Assembly: GCA_002737365.1 (NCBI GenBank)
Contig: NSIL01000009.1
Span: 1-64,000, forward strand
Length of the DNA: 64,000 bases
Source: Acidobacterium sp.
GTDB taxonomy: Bacteria; Acidobacteriota; Vicinamibacteria; Vicinamibacterales; UBA2999
Direction of reading: 5' to 3'
Shown piece after piece: positions 1 to 8,867 of this stretch; the first letter of the stretch is position 1, and every line of letters starts with the position of its first letter. The notes beneath the pieces are model-generated. The model did not search any database, was not told the origin of the DNA, and worked only from the letters and a program-made list of their open reading frames with translations. A program made the translations under genes and the position numbers.

Positions 1-2240
1 TGCACGCGATCTGCTTCGGCCCGCGAGGCGCGGTTCTGCACCGTCAAGCCATGGCGACGGACCAGGCCTTCGAACTTGCGCTCAAGGCCGGGATGCGGCT
101 GCGAGGTGATGCGCAGGTAGTGCCGGCGCGGCGCCGGCGAGACGGCCGCACCCTCCCGTGCCACCGGCAGGGCGCGCGGCACCGGCCAGCGGACCGAGTT
201 GTCCTGCGCCAGATCGATCAGGTCGCCGAGCACGGCAGTGGCGGTGGGCAACGCGCCGGCGCCCTTGCCGAACAGACTCAGGTCGCCGGAAGACGCGCAG
301 CGGAGGTAGACCGCGTTGTATTCCTCTTCGACCGACGCCAGCAGGTGCCAGGTCGGCAGCAGCAGCGGCTCCACGGCCATGTCGAGCGCGCCGTTGATGC
401 GCACGGCCCGCGCGATTTGCCGGATGCGGCAGCCCATCGACTCGGCCAGGTCGCAATCGGCCGGATCGATCTCGCGAATGCCGCGCACCAGGAACCCGTC
501 GGGCCGCACCCACGCGCCGAACGCGCGATACGCGAGGATCGACAACTTGGCGGCCGCATCGTGGCCATCGAGATCGGCATCAGGCTGCGCTTCCGCGAAC
601 CCCAGCTTCTGCGCTTCGCCAATCGCTTCGGCCAGCGTCAGATCGCCCTGCTCGAGCCGCGTCATCACGAAGTTGCAGGTGGCATTGACGATGCCCCACA
701 TGCTGTCCACTTCGTCGGCACGATGGCTCAGGTGCCGCACGATCGGAATGGCGGCCGCGGCCGCGGCTTCGCAGTAGAGCGGTGTCTCGGTGCGTTGCGC
801 CAGCACGCCGAGATCCGCCAGCTTCGACGCGAGCAGCGCCTTGTTGGCGGTGACCACCGGCTTGCCGGCCGCGAGCGCCGCTCGCAGGATTGGCTCCACG
901 GACGTGCCGCCGGCGACCTCGACGACGACGTCGACTTCGGGATCGCTGACCAGCTCCAGGGCCTGGTCGCTGATTGGAATACCGGCCGCGCGCGGACCGC
1001 GATCCTTGGTCAGGTCGCGCACCGCGATCCGGGAGACACGGAAGCTCACGCCGTAGCGCTCGGCCACGGCTTCGCGCTGGCGCTCGATCATCTCCAGCAC
1101 GCCCCGGCCCACCGTGCCGCAACCGACCAGGCCGATACGAATCTCGCGCACGGGCTCGACCCCGACGCCCTCAAAGCGCGGCCGCGCCGCCAGTCGCAGT
1201 TCGCCGCCAAACGCCTGCGCGCCGCGCAGCACGTCGGCCAGTTTCGCCTGGTCGGCGAGAAACGCATCGTGCCCGAACACCGATTCCAGCTTCCACAATG
1301 ACGAGTCGGCGCCCTCGGCCTGCAGCGCGCGATGCAGCTCCACCTGCAACGCCCAGGGAAACAGCATGTCGCCGGGCACGCCGATCACCAGCGTCTCGGC
1401 GCTGATCTTCTGGATCGCCTGGCGCATCGCCTGCGGATCGGCCAGCCAGCCGCGATCGATGGCCTCGCTCAGCAGCAGGAAGGTCTTGACCGGAAAGCGC
1501 TCGGCGAACCGCCGGCCGTGATGGTCGAGATACTCGGCCACCGGCGGTCGATCGAGCCCCGGTGCCAGCTTGCCGAAACGGCTGTCCAGCTCGTCGCGTC
1601 CGCGATAGGTCAGCATGCCCAGTTGCCGCGCCCGGCTCATGCCGGTGATGACATCGCCATTGCGCAGGCCGTCGCGCACGAGCTCACGTTGCAAATGGCG
1701 GGTGGCGGTGCCCCAGCCGTCGGGCCGCAGGCCGCCGGAGATGGCGATGAGCTTCGCGCACCGCTCGGCATGCCGCGCCGCGAAGGCCACGCCGACCATG
1801 GCCCCCAGGCTGGCACCGACCCACGTGACCGGCGTCGTACAGCCGCAGCCATCAAGCCAGGCCGCCACCAGGTCGGCCAGTCCGCCGATCGAAATGGACT
1901 CGATCGCACCCGGATCATCGAATCCCTTCCACGTAGAACCGTTGCCGGGCCACGACGGACAGAGCACGGTGTGCTTGGCGGGATCGACCAGATCCGCAGC
2001 GCACAGCGACGGCCACCACGCGGCGCGTGCCTCCTCGCCCTCGGCCTGGCCGTCACCGAACGGGAACGGCGAGGCGGTGATGCCGCCGACGATCACCACC
2101 ACGGGCGCGGTGCCCAGTTCCGGGCCGTAGACCCAGCCGCCGAGTTGCACCTCTTCGAGGGCGCGGCCCTCGATCGTGATGGACAGGTGTTCGATGACCA
2201 GCCGGCGCGGGCGCAGGTCGGTGGCCGCCAGGGTTGCCAT
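1..2240 (-). CDS. homoserine O-acetyltransferase / homoserine dehydrogenase fusion (3' end outside window)
   Basis: Reading the minus strand from ATG at 2240 gives one open frame that runs off the left edge (about 746 residues visible). Residues 1 to about 360 are a MetX-type alpha/beta hydrolase: the nucleophile elbow WVGASLGAM has Ser near 144, followed by an Asp in PGDMLFPW (about 291) and the His in FGHDAF (about 324). From about 366 a homoserine dehydrogenase begins: NAD loop IGLVGCGTVGRG, TANKALL, the GIVNATCNF motif and the catalytic-region DADLDGHDAAAK. The last visible residues enter the region after the catalytic domain, where an ACT domain may follow. MetX acetylates the homoserine that the second domain makes from aspartate semialdehyde, so the fusion joins two consecutive steps toward methionine. 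The two enzymes are separate in most bacteria. The gene diverges from a rhodanese-methyltransferase gene across a palindrome. Confidence 0.9.
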   Translation of the reverse strand, partial: MATLAATDLRPRRLVIEHLSITIEGRALEEVQLGGWVYGPELGTAPVVVIVGGITASPFPFGDGQAEGEEARAAWWPSLCAADLVDPAKHTVLCPSWPGNGSTWKGFDDPGAIESISIGGLADLVAAWLDGCGCTTPVTWVGASLGAMVGVAFAARHAERCAKLIAISGGLRPDGWGTATRHLQRELVRDGLRNGDVITGMSRARQLGMLTYRGRDELDSRFGKLAPGLDRPPVAEYLDHHGRRFAERFPVKTFLLLSEAIDRGWLADPQAMRQAIQKISAETLVIGVPGDMLFPWALQVELHRALQAEGADSSLWKLESVFGHDAFLADQAKLADVLRGAQAFGGELRLAARPRFEGVGVEPVREIRIGLVGCGTVGRGVLEMIERQREAVAERYGVSFRVSRIAVRDLTKDRGPRAAGIPISDQALELVSDPEVDVVVEVAGGTSVEPILRAALAAGKPVVTANKALLASKLADLGVLAQRTETPLYCEAAAAAAIPIVRHLSHRADEVDSMWGIVNATCNFVMTRLEQGDLTLAEAIGEAQKLGFAEAQPDADLDGHDAAAKLSILAYRAFGAWVRPDGFLVRGIREIDPADCDLAESMGCRIRQIARAVRINGALDMAVEPLLLPTWHLLASVEEEYNAVYLRCASSGDLSLFGKGAGALPTATAVLGDLIDLAQDNSVRWPVPRALPVAREGAAVSPAPRRHYLRITSQPHPGLERKFEGLVRRHGLTVQNRASRAEADRV

Positions 2241-2278
2241 CGCGGCATTGTGCCTTGAAACCCAGACTCATTACAAAC

Positions 2279-2298
2279 ATATCCACATACGTGGATAT
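2279..2298. promoter_or_regulatory. palindromic candidate operator between metX-hom and the rhodanese-methyltransferase gene
   Basis: ATATCCAC-ATAC-GTGGATAT is a perfect 8+8 bp inverted repeat with a 4-base spacer in the 115-base divergent spacer. It lies 39 bases upstream of the metX-hom start. A TATACT -10-like box follows at 2330-2335, about 20 bases before the GTG of the plus-strand gene. The shape fits a dimeric repressor site, perhaps of a methionine or SAM/SAH regulator, but no regulator gene is in the window. Confidence 0.5.
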
Positions 2299-2355
2299 TA
2301 TTCGCGGAGTCGGCCCGGATCGGCCGCGCTATACTGGCTGGCTCGGGGACCCCAG

Positions 2356-3192
2356 GTGAACCAATTCCGCACCATTTCGCACGCCGATGCACAGGAACTG
2401 ATCGCCACCGACGGCGCCGTGGTGCTCGACGTGCGCACGCCCGGGGAACACGACGACCTGGGACACATCCCCGGGTCGTGGCTACTACCGCTCGACCTGG
2501 TCGTCTCGGCGGCTGCGGTGTTGCCGGATGACGGCCGGCCGGTGCTGGTCTACTGCGAGCATGGCGTGCGCAGCGTGGCCGCGTCGCGGCTGCTCTCGCA
2601 GGCGGGCGTCACTGAGGTGCTGAACCTGGCGGGTGGCATGGCGTCTTGGACGGGGGCGCGCGAGTTTGGCGCGACGCCCATGCGTGGGCCGGCGGCGTGG
2701 TTGATCGAGAATGCCGATTTGTTGCCGCGTGGCGGCAAGGTGCTGGACGTGGCATGCGGCCGCGGCCGGCATGCCCTGCTATTGTCGAGCGCCGGCTTCG
2801 ACGTGCATGCGATCGATCGCGATCCCGAGGTGATTGAGTTTCTGCAATCAACCGCCGAGCGGTTGAGCCTGTCGCTGACCTGCGAGGTGCTGGATCTTGA
2901 AACTGATCCGCCGCCGGCGCTGCCCGGTCCGTGCGACGCGATCCTGGTCTTCAACTACCTGCATCGCCCACTCATGCCCGCGCTTCGCGCCGCCCTCGCG
3001 CCCGGTGGCCGCCTGTTCGACGAGACCTTCACAACCCAACAGGCCGAGCGGGGTCATCCGAAGAATCCCGCATTCCTGCTGAACGAGGGCGAGCTGGCGG
3101 CATTGGTCTCGCCGCTCACCGTGATGCGATCGCGTGAAGGAGAGTTCGATGGTCGATTCGTCTCGTCCATCGTCGCCGAGCGGCGCGACTAG
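2356..3192 (+). CDS. rhodanese domain fused to a class I SAM-dependent methyltransferase
   Basis: 278 residues from GTG at 2356; the frame is open further upstream but that part crosses the divergent promoter and shows no conserved sequence. Residues 1-105 form a rhodanese domain with VLDVRTPGEH and the active-site loop VYCEHGVRS (Cys67), which would carry a persulfide. Residues about 115-278 form a Rossmann methyltransferase with motif I VLDVACGRGRHA (129-140), an acidic motif II HAIDRD, and HPKNPAFLL typical of TehB-like methyltransferases. The pairing suggests a thiol, chalcogen or sulfur-linked methyl transfer, but the substrate cannot be read from sequence. Its position opposite a methionine gene fits a sulfur or one-carbon role. 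Confidence 0.8.
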   Translation: MNQFRTISHADAQELIATDGAVVLDVRTPGEHDDLGHIPGSWLLPLDLVVSAAAVLPDDGRPVLVYCEHGVRSVAASRLLSQAGVTEVLNLAGGMASWTGAREFGATPMRGPAAWLIENADLLPRGGKVLDVACGRGRHALLLSSAGFDVHAIDRDPEVIEFLQSTAERLSLSLTCEVLDLETDPPPALPGPCDAILVFNYLHRPLMPALRAALAPGGRLFDETFTTQQAERGHPKNPAFLLNEGELAALVSPLTVMRSREGEFDGRFVSSIVAERRD

Positions 3193-3317
3193 CTTAGCGC
3201 GTTCGACCCCAGGTTCGTCCCAGCCACCAGAGCTGTCTTCCACGCCAATGAGATCAGGCTGGCGTAGAATCGTCCACCCGGCAACCTTGGAGGTAGCTGG
3301 CCAAGGACAGGGCTAAA

Positions 3318-4271
3318 GTGAAGCAGGTTCACATATTGGCGGCTCCTGTGAAGACCTTCTGGCTCAACTTCCACCTGGCCTATGCCTGCCAGCACAGCGG
3401 CGCCTGCTGCACGTCGGGTTGGCCAATTCCGGTCGAGCCCGACCGCGTCATTCCGATTCGCTCACTCGCTGCCCGCCGTGACGAGGAATGGCTGGTTCCG
3501 GCCGTGGCGGCGCCCGCTGATGTCGCTGGCACGCTCGCCCTTCAGGCCAACGGCCACTGTGTGTTCCATGGCGACACCGGGTGCGGCGTCTACGCGTCTC
3601 GTCCCGCGAGCTGCAGCCATTTCCCGTACGTCTGCCTGATCGACCGGCGCGGCGTGCACGTCACCTTGTCGCACTTCTGTCCAACCGCGGCGTCGCTGCT
3701 GTTCGCGCCTGAAGCGCCGATCGCGATCGTTGAAGGACCTTCACCGGTGGCGGGATTCGACGTCCCGGAAGGACTCGATGCGCGCGAGTCACTCCCTCCC
3801 CTTCGGTCGCCCGATCGCCTGATGACCTGGGAGGCCTTCTCGAACTGGGAGCGCGCGGAGGTTGGGAAGCAACCGACCGCGCCGTCGCTGGCTGACGCGG
3901 CCGTTCTCTTCGAGCACGCCCGCGTCGCCGTACCGGCGCCATGGGCGTGGGCACCGGCGCCCGCCGATCTCGAGCGCACCTGGCAGATGCTCGTCGCCCC
4001 TGCCTGGCCGCGCTTCGCGCCGGTCGCGCAACGGTATCGCGCCGCGAAGGTCGTTGCGTCATGGGCGGCCTACACTGACGAAGGACTGGCGGCCGTGTTG
4101 CGAGTGGCTGACGCTGCTGACGCGGTGCTTCGAGTGGAGACGATTCGCCAGTGCATGTCGGCCGGCCGGGTGCTCGATGCCGACTTGCTCAAGCAGGCCA
4201 TTCGCCACAGTGATCTGCTGCTGGTCCATTACGCCGACCCGTCGGTGCTATCATCCGGCACCAAATCATGA
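3318..4271 (+). CDS. YkgJ-type cysteine cluster protein
   Basis: 317 residues from GTG at 3318; GTG at 3348 is an alternative that keeps the conserved FWLNFHLAYACQHSGACC. Cys24, Cys30 and Cys31 plus a second group (GDTGCGVY, RPASCSHFPYVC) match the CxxCxxCC-type zinc or iron-chelating domain (PF03692 family). The function of the family is not settled; metal binding is the safe statement. The last ~170 residues are Ala/Pro/Trp-rich without a motif I recognise. The stop overlaps the next start in an ATGA, so it is probably translated together with the amidohydrolase. The first 15 bases around the start are identical to those at the msrB start (6456). Confidence 0.75.
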   Translation: MKQVHILAAPVKTFWLNFHLAYACQHSGACCTSGWPIPVEPDRVIPIRSLAARRDEEWLVPAVAAPADVAGTLALQANGHCVFHGDTGCGVYASRPASCSHFPYVCLIDRRGVHVTLSHFCPTAASLLFAPEAPIAIVEGPSPVAGFDVPEGLDARESLPPLRSPDRLMTWEAFSNWERAEVGKQPTAPSLADAAVLFEHARVAVPAPWAWAPAPADLERTWQMLVAPAWPRFAPVAQRYRAAKVVASWAAYTDEGLAAVLRVADAADAVLRVETIRQCMSAGRVLDADLLKQAIRHSDLLLVHYADPSVLSSGTKS

Positions 4272-6178
4272 CATCGACTCGCCTCGCGGTTGCATGCTTC
4301 ATCGGCTTGTCGATCGGCCACGCTCAGGCCCAGTCACCCCGCTTCGACGTCATCGTTCGCCACGGCACGGTGATCGACGGCAGCGGCAACCCCCGCTACG
4401 ACGCGGACATCGGCGTCCGGAGCGGCTTCATCATGGCGATCGGCGACCTTGCCGCCGCGACGGCGGCAACGGAAATCAACGCCCGCGGGTTGTTTGTCAC
4501 GCCTGGCTTCATCAACATCCACAGCCACGCGTCGCCGGATGCGTTGCCGACTGCGGTGAACATGCTGACGCAGGGCGTGACGACCGAGATCTTCAACGCT
4601 GACGGCAACGGCCCACTCGACATCGCGCAGCAGATGTCGGCGCTGGCCGCCCCCGGTCTCGCGTTGAACATTGGCGGCTATATCGGCTTCAATGCGGCGT
4701 GGCAGTCGGTGAACGGCAACACCGACAAGCGCCCGACTCCAGCCGAGATCGATCGGATGCGCGCGCTCATTGCCAAGGGCCTGGAGCAAGGCGCGTGGGG
4801 TGTCTCCGCGGGCCTTGACTACAAGCCGGGCTACTTCGCACGCACTGAAGAAGTGATCAAGATCGTCGAGGTGGCGCGCTCGGCGCGCACCAACTTCACC
4901 AATCACGATCGGATTACGCCCGAGTCGAACTACAGCTCGAAAGCCGGCGTCGCCGAAACGGTCGCCATTGGCCAGAAGGCCGGACTGGTTCCGGTGGTGA
5001 CCCACATGAAGGCCCAGGGCCTCGAACAGGGGACCGCGGGCGCGCTGCTGGCGTCGATGGACCAGGCCACGCGCCGCGGCGCCTACACTGCCGCCGACGC
5101 ATATCCGTACCTGGCAGGACAGTCGGGCCTTGGCTCGCTGATTATTTCGGGATGGGCCCAGGAGGGCGGACGCGAAGCGATGCTCAAGCGCTTTGCCGAT
5201 CCGGCACAGCGCGCGCGCATCATCGCCGAGTCGGAGCAGGCCATGACCGCGCGCTTCGGCGGCGCGCCAGGCGTCTACCTCCCGCGCACGCAGCAGGAAC
5301 TCACGGCGGTGATGAAAGCGATGAACGCCGGCGCCGGCGAGACCATCGTCCGGATTCTCGAGACCACCGCCGACCCCGGCGCCATCCTGCGATTTGGCAG
5401 CGAGGCAGACCTCGTCAAGATCCTGCAGCATCCCACCACGTCGATGGCGTGTGACTGCGGCGCCTCGCTCGCGACGCGCGGGCATCCGCGTTTCTACGGC
5501 TCGTTCCCGCGCCTGTTCGGCCGTTACGTGCGCGAGCAGAAGATCATGTCGTGGGAGGAAGCGATTCGGAAGTCATCCGCATTGCCCGCCGCCACCATCG
5601 GCATGGTCGATCGCGGCCTGATTGCTGTCGGGATGGCCGCGGACCTCGTGGTGCTGGACCCGGCCACCGTGATCGACCGCGCTACCTACGAGAGCCCGGC
5701 GCTGTCGTCAATTGGCATTCAGCAGGTGCTGGTGAACGGCCAGCCCGCGCTCGTTAATGGTGCGGCCACCACCGCGCGCGGCGGACGCGCGTTGCTCAGG
5801 ACCGGCAACCTGCCGAGCCGGCCCATGCCGGGCGGCGTACGCCGGCTGGTTGTGAAAAGCACGTCGGCAGGCGCTCGTGTCGCGATCGACATCACTCAGC
5901 GCGCGGGTGCTCGGCACGCGACCGGCAGGTTCACTATCGAAGAACCCGGCCACGCCATGACGGTCACCGCGACCGAGCTCGGCGTGGTGCAGACCGCCGA
6001 TGCGTGGTCCGGCTTCAGCGGCATCGCGACCGTCGCCGGTGGCGCCAGTCGTGCGTTCACCGCCGTTGTTGATCGCCGCGACCCGGCAGCGCCGGGTGTG
6101 GCCACCCTCGTCGTCACGGTCGAAGGCCAGGCGCCCTGGCGTGGCACGCTGCCGCTGGGCGCCGTGTCGACGAAGTGA
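4268..6178 (+). CDS. secreted N-acyl-D-amino-acid deacylase-like amidohydrolase
   Basis: 636 residues with a Sec signal ending near AQAQS (residue 23). The amidohydrolase core starts at FDVIVRHGTVIDGSG and carries the metal HxH in GFINIHSHAS (His85, His87), later VTHMKAQG and DAYPYLAGQSG. This order fits D-aminoacylase-type enzymes that remove acyl groups from N-acyl-D-amino acids. GFINIH replaces the more usual GFIDxH. About 110 residues after the metal-dependent core look like an extra beta-rich tail. Product is probably periplasmic or extracellular. It is coupled to the upstream cysteine cluster gene by ATGA. Confidence 0.8.
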   Translation: MTSTRLAVACFIGLSIGHAQAQSPRFDVIVRHGTVIDGSGNPRYDADIGVRSGFIMAIGDLAAATAATEINARGLFVTPGFINIHSHASPDALPTAVNMLTQGVTTEIFNADGNGPLDIAQQMSALAAPGLALNIGGYIGFNAAWQSVNGNTDKRPTPAEIDRMRALIAKGLEQGAWGVSAGLDYKPGYFARTEEVIKIVEVARSARTNFTNHDRITPESNYSSKAGVAETVAIGQKAGLVPVVTHMKAQGLEQGTAGALLASMDQATRRGAYTAADAYPYLAGQSGLGSLIISGWAQEGGREAMLKRFADPAQRARIIAESEQAMTARFGGAPGVYLPRTQQELTAVMKAMNAGAGETIVRILETTADPGAILRFGSEADLVKILQHPTTSMACDCGASLATRGHPRFYGSFPRLFGRYVREQKIMSWEEAIRKSSALPAATIGMVDRGLIAVGMAADLVVLDPATVIDRATYESPALSSIGIQQVLVNGQPALVNGAATTARGGRALLRTGNLPSRPMPGGVRRLVVKSTSAGARVAIDITQRAGARHATGRFTIEEPGHAMTVTATELGVVQTADAWSGFSGIATVAGGASRAFTAVVDRRDPAAPGVATLVVTVEGQAPWRGTLPLGAVSTK

Positions 6179-6185
6179 ACCGGTC

Positions 6186-6461
6186 ATGAGTGACACCGCT
6201 CGCAAGATTCTGCTCGGCATCTTCCTGGTCGGCGTCGGTGGCATCGCCACCGAGTTGTGGCTACTCGGGCACTATGAGGAGCTCGACCAGATTATTCCGC
6301 TGGCGCTTGCCGCGACCGGCACCGTCGCCGTCCTGATTACTGTCGAGATGCCGACCTCGGCGACCGTGCAGATGTTGCAGTTCGTCATGCTGCTGTTTGT
6401 GGTCAGCGGCTTCCAACGATTCAGTAGCGTCCGGCTTCGGACCAGAAATTGTAATAAGTGA
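6186..6461 (+). pseudogene. small membrane protein, probably 3'-truncated
   Basis: 91 residues starting MSDTARKILLGIF, with two hydrophobic segments (about 8-28 and 40-55) and a third (LQFVMLLFVVSGF, about 66-78). It looks like the N-terminal part of a small inner-membrane protein, abundant in acidobacteria and of unknown function, in which transmembrane segments would continue. Here the frame ends in a basic tail, FQRFSSVRLRTRNCNK, unlike a membrane protein. The stop codon sits in a GTGA overlap with msrB. Truncation is inferred from the abrupt change of composition, not from an alignment. Confidence 0.5.
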
Positions 6462-6949
6462 AGCAGGTTCCTTTATTCGTCTTCGATCGCCACGGCCACC
6501 TGGTCGGGCCGTTATCGATTCCTCGCGTCGAGAAGAGCGATGCGGAGTGGCAGGACGTGCTCACGCCCGAGCAGTTCGCCGTCGCCCGTGCTCATGGCAC
6601 CGAGCGCCCCTTCTGCGGCACGCTGCTCGACAACAAGCGCAGTGGCGCCTACTCGTGCATCTGTTGCGGGCTGCCGCTGTTCTCGTCGAACGCGAAGTTC
6701 GAATCGGGCACCGGCTGGCCCAGCTTCTTCCAGCCAATTGCTGACGAGAACGTCAGGACCATTTCGGATCGCAGCTACGGCATGCTGCGGGTCGAGATTC
6801 TGTGCGCGCGGTGTGATTGCCACCTGGGTCACGTGTTTCCGGATGGCCCGAAGCCGACCGGCCAGCGCCACTGCGTAAATTCGGAATCGCTGAAGTTCAC
6901 CGACGCCGATCAGTTGCCGCTGCTCGCCGATCCCGCTACCGACATGTAG
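6458..6949 (+). CDS. msrB: peptide-methionine (R)-S-oxide reductase MsrB
   Basis: 163 residues. MsrB reduces the R form of methionine sulfoxide in proteins. Zinc ligands are the CxxC pairs Cys67/Cys70 (SCICCGLP) and Cys116/Cys119 (CARCDCHLGH); the catalytic Cys139 lies in RHCVNSESLKF. GTGWPSF (84-90) is the family signature. GTG at 6458 overlaps the preceding stop. A later start cannot be excluded because the first ~30 residues are poorly conserved and the first codons match those of the cysteine cluster gene at 3318. Confidence 0.93.
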   Translation: MKQVPLFVFDRHGHLVGPLSIPRVEKSDAEWQDVLTPEQFAVARAHGTERPFCGTLLDNKRSGAYSCICCGLPLFSSNAKFESGTGWPSFFQPIADENVRTISDRSYGMLRVEILCARCDCHLGHVFPDGPKPTGQRHCVNSESLKFTDADQLPLLADPATDM

Positions 6950-6980
6950 GGCACCCTTTTATGGGGTGCCACCGGGGTGT

Positions 6981-8534
6981 CTACCGCAACGGCGGCGTGC
7001 TCTCGGGCGCACGCCGGTGGTGGGTTGCCTGCTCATAGGCGTACGCCAGCTTGATCAACATGGGCTCCGACCAGGCGCGGCCGAAGAACGTGATGCCCGC
7101 CGGCAGCCGGCCACCACGGGTGTAGCCCATCGGCACCTGGATCGCCGGGAACCCGGTCGTCGGCGAGAAGAACTGACTGTTGTCGCCACCCGGTGTATTG
7201 AGGTCGCCAATCAGTCGCGGTGGGTTGCTCCAGGTCGGATAGACCCAGGCGTCCAGCTTCTGCGCATCCATGGTCTTGGTGACCGCGTCGCCCACCTGTT
7301 GGCGGTACTGCGCATCGGCCTTGCACTCTGGTGAATCGGGACCGTTCTCGGTTCCGGCCTCGCCCTGTTCAAGCCGGCGCTGCACCGTGGGATGGAACTT
7401 TCCAGACTTGATAATCTCGGCCAGATTCTTGACCGGGACACGGTCGCCATGAGAGGCCAGGTAGCGGTTGATGTCGTACTTGAACCCGCCGCAGCCCCCC
7501 ATGCCCTGCGCCCGCTTGATCTGATCGAGGCCGTCGACCACACCCGGATCGATGATGGTCGCGCCCTGCGCGCGCAAGTCGTCGACCGCACGCATGAACA
7601 CCTGCACGATCTCGGGAGCGGTCGATTCACGCTCATACGCGAAGCGCAGCACGCCGATGCGGGCGCCTTTGAGTCCATCGCGTATCAAGGCCGATGAGTA
7701 GTTCTGCGGCAGGTGCGCCGCTGCCGCCGAGGTGACGGGATCCGCGGGATCGCTGCCGACCACCACCTGGAACACCTTCACCGCGTCCTCAACCGTGCGC
7801 GCCATCGGCCCGGCGATGTCGGCCAGCAGGTTGAGCGGCATGACGCCGCCACGGCTGGTCAGCCCCATCGTCGAGCGGATGCCGACCAGCGCCTGGTGTG
7901 ATGATGGGCCACGAATGGAGTTGCCGGTGTCGCTGCCCAGGCCCACGGCGCCGAAGCTGGCGGCCACCGACGCGGCCGTGCCACCGCTTGAGCCGGCGGT
8001 GACGCGATCAAGGGCGTACGGGTTCTTGGTGTAGCCGGGCAGGATCGAGCTCAACGTCTCGTTCGCTGTAAATGCCCACTCCGCCATGTTCGACTTGGCA
8101 ATCACGATCGCGCCGGCCGCCTTGATGCGCGCGACCTGAAAGGCGTCCTTGTTCGAGATAAACCCGGCGAGCGCCAGCGATCCGTTGGCGCTCTGCAAGC
8201 CACTAGTCTCGAAGTTGTCCTTTACGATCGTCGGCACGCAGTGCAGCGGGCCGGTCGGGCCGCCCTGCGCGAATCGCCGGTCGAGATCGTCAGCCTGCTT
8301 CAGCGCCTCGGGGTTGGTCATGATGATGGCGTTGACGGCCGGACCGTTCTTGTCGAACACGTCAATGCGCCGCAGATACTGTTCGACGAGCGCGCGACAG
8401 GTCAGCCGCTTGGCGAGCATCGCGGCGTGAATCTGGGCGATGGTGGCTTCGTGCACCTCAAAAGCTGCGGGGGTCTGCGCCGATGGCTGAACCGTCAGGA
8501 CGGCAAGGAACAAGGCGACGAGTCGTGTGGTCAC
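6981..8534 (-). CDS. secreted amidase (amidase signature family)
   Basis: 517 residues if started at GTG 8534, which places a signal peptide (VTTRLVALFLAVLTVQPSAQ) at the N-terminus; an ATG at 8570 would add 12 unlikely residues. The Ser-cisSer-Lys triad is visible: Lys105 in TIVKDNFE, cis-Ser183 in TAGSSGGTAA, and nucleophile Ser206 in GSDTGNSIRG. The family hydrolyses amides of diverse substrates; this one acts outside the cytoplasm and its substrate is unknown. GatA is unlikely because of the signal peptide and lack of gatCB. A second, larger amidase lies at 30682. Confidence 0.88.
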   Translation of the reverse strand: MTTRLVALFLAVLTVQPSAQTPAAFEVHEATIAQIHAAMLAKRLTCRALVEQYLRRIDVFDKNGPAVNAIIMTNPEALKQADDLDRRFAQGGPTGPLHCVPTIVKDNFETSGLQSANGSLALAGFISNKDAFQVARIKAAGAIVIAKSNMAEWAFTANETLSSILPGYTKNPYALDRVTAGSSGGTAASVAASFGAVGLGSDTGNSIRGPSSHQALVGIRSTMGLTSRGGVMPLNLLADIAGPMARTVEDAVKVFQVVVGSDPADPVTSAAAAHLPQNYSSALIRDGLKGARIGVLRFAYERESTAPEIVQVFMRAVDDLRAQGATIIDPGVVDGLDQIKRAQGMGGCGGFKYDINRYLASHGDRVPVKNLAEIIKSGKFHPTVQRRLEQGEAGTENGPDSPECKADAQYRQQVGDAVTKTMDAQKLDAWVYPTWSNPPRLIGDLNTPGGDNSQFFSPTTGFPAIQVPMGYTRGGRLPAGITFFGRAWSEPMLIKLAYAYEQATHHRRAPESTPPLR

Positions 8535-8545
8535 GGCGAAATCAT

Positions 8546-8842
8546 ATCGCCGGTGGGCGACGTTCACCAACGCCTTCGCCGACTATGACAATGACGGCGA
8601 CCTCGACCTCGCGCTCGCCGGCTCGCGCGCTGACGGCATGCACCTGGTGATACGCAACATGCCGCCGGCCGCTGATGCCGCGCGCGGTCTTCACGTCCGC
8701 GTCTATGCCGCCGGCACGACGCGCCTGATGGGGGCGCGGTTGGTCGATAGCGGCTCGGGCTACGACGCGCGGCGGCCGCCGCATTCCGGGGTGGCAGCGC
8801 GGGGTGGCGCGCGGTAAGACGATTACCGTTCGCGCGCGTTGA
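8546..8842 (+). pseudogene. remnant of an FG-GAP/VCBS and UnbV (ASPIC) repeat protein
   Basis: The plus-strand frame reads FADYDNDGDLDLAL, a calcium-binding VCBS/FG-GAP repeat motif, and soon after LVDSGSGYDARRPP, typical of the UnbV/ASPIC domain. There is no start or signal, and the intact frame ends at 8817. The bases from 8810 continue as RGKTITVRAR then stop at 8842 in the next frame, which would suit the domain end, so at least one frameshift is likely. Such proteins are usually 500-1200 residues. This is a ~100-codon relic between the amidase and yaeQ. Confidence 0.6.
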
Positions 8843-8867
8843 GATACCATTCAGGTTCGGCATGTGC

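Noticed and set aside
51-1301. Long plus-strand frame of 416 codons
   Set aside because: It is the antisense shadow of the metX-hom fusion, whose minus-strand frame shows all catalytic motifs and runs off the edge.
2241-2355. SAM (S-box) or SAH riboswitch before metX-hom
   Set aside because: The 39-base stretch between the palindrome and the start is too short for an aptamer and lacks its conserved core.
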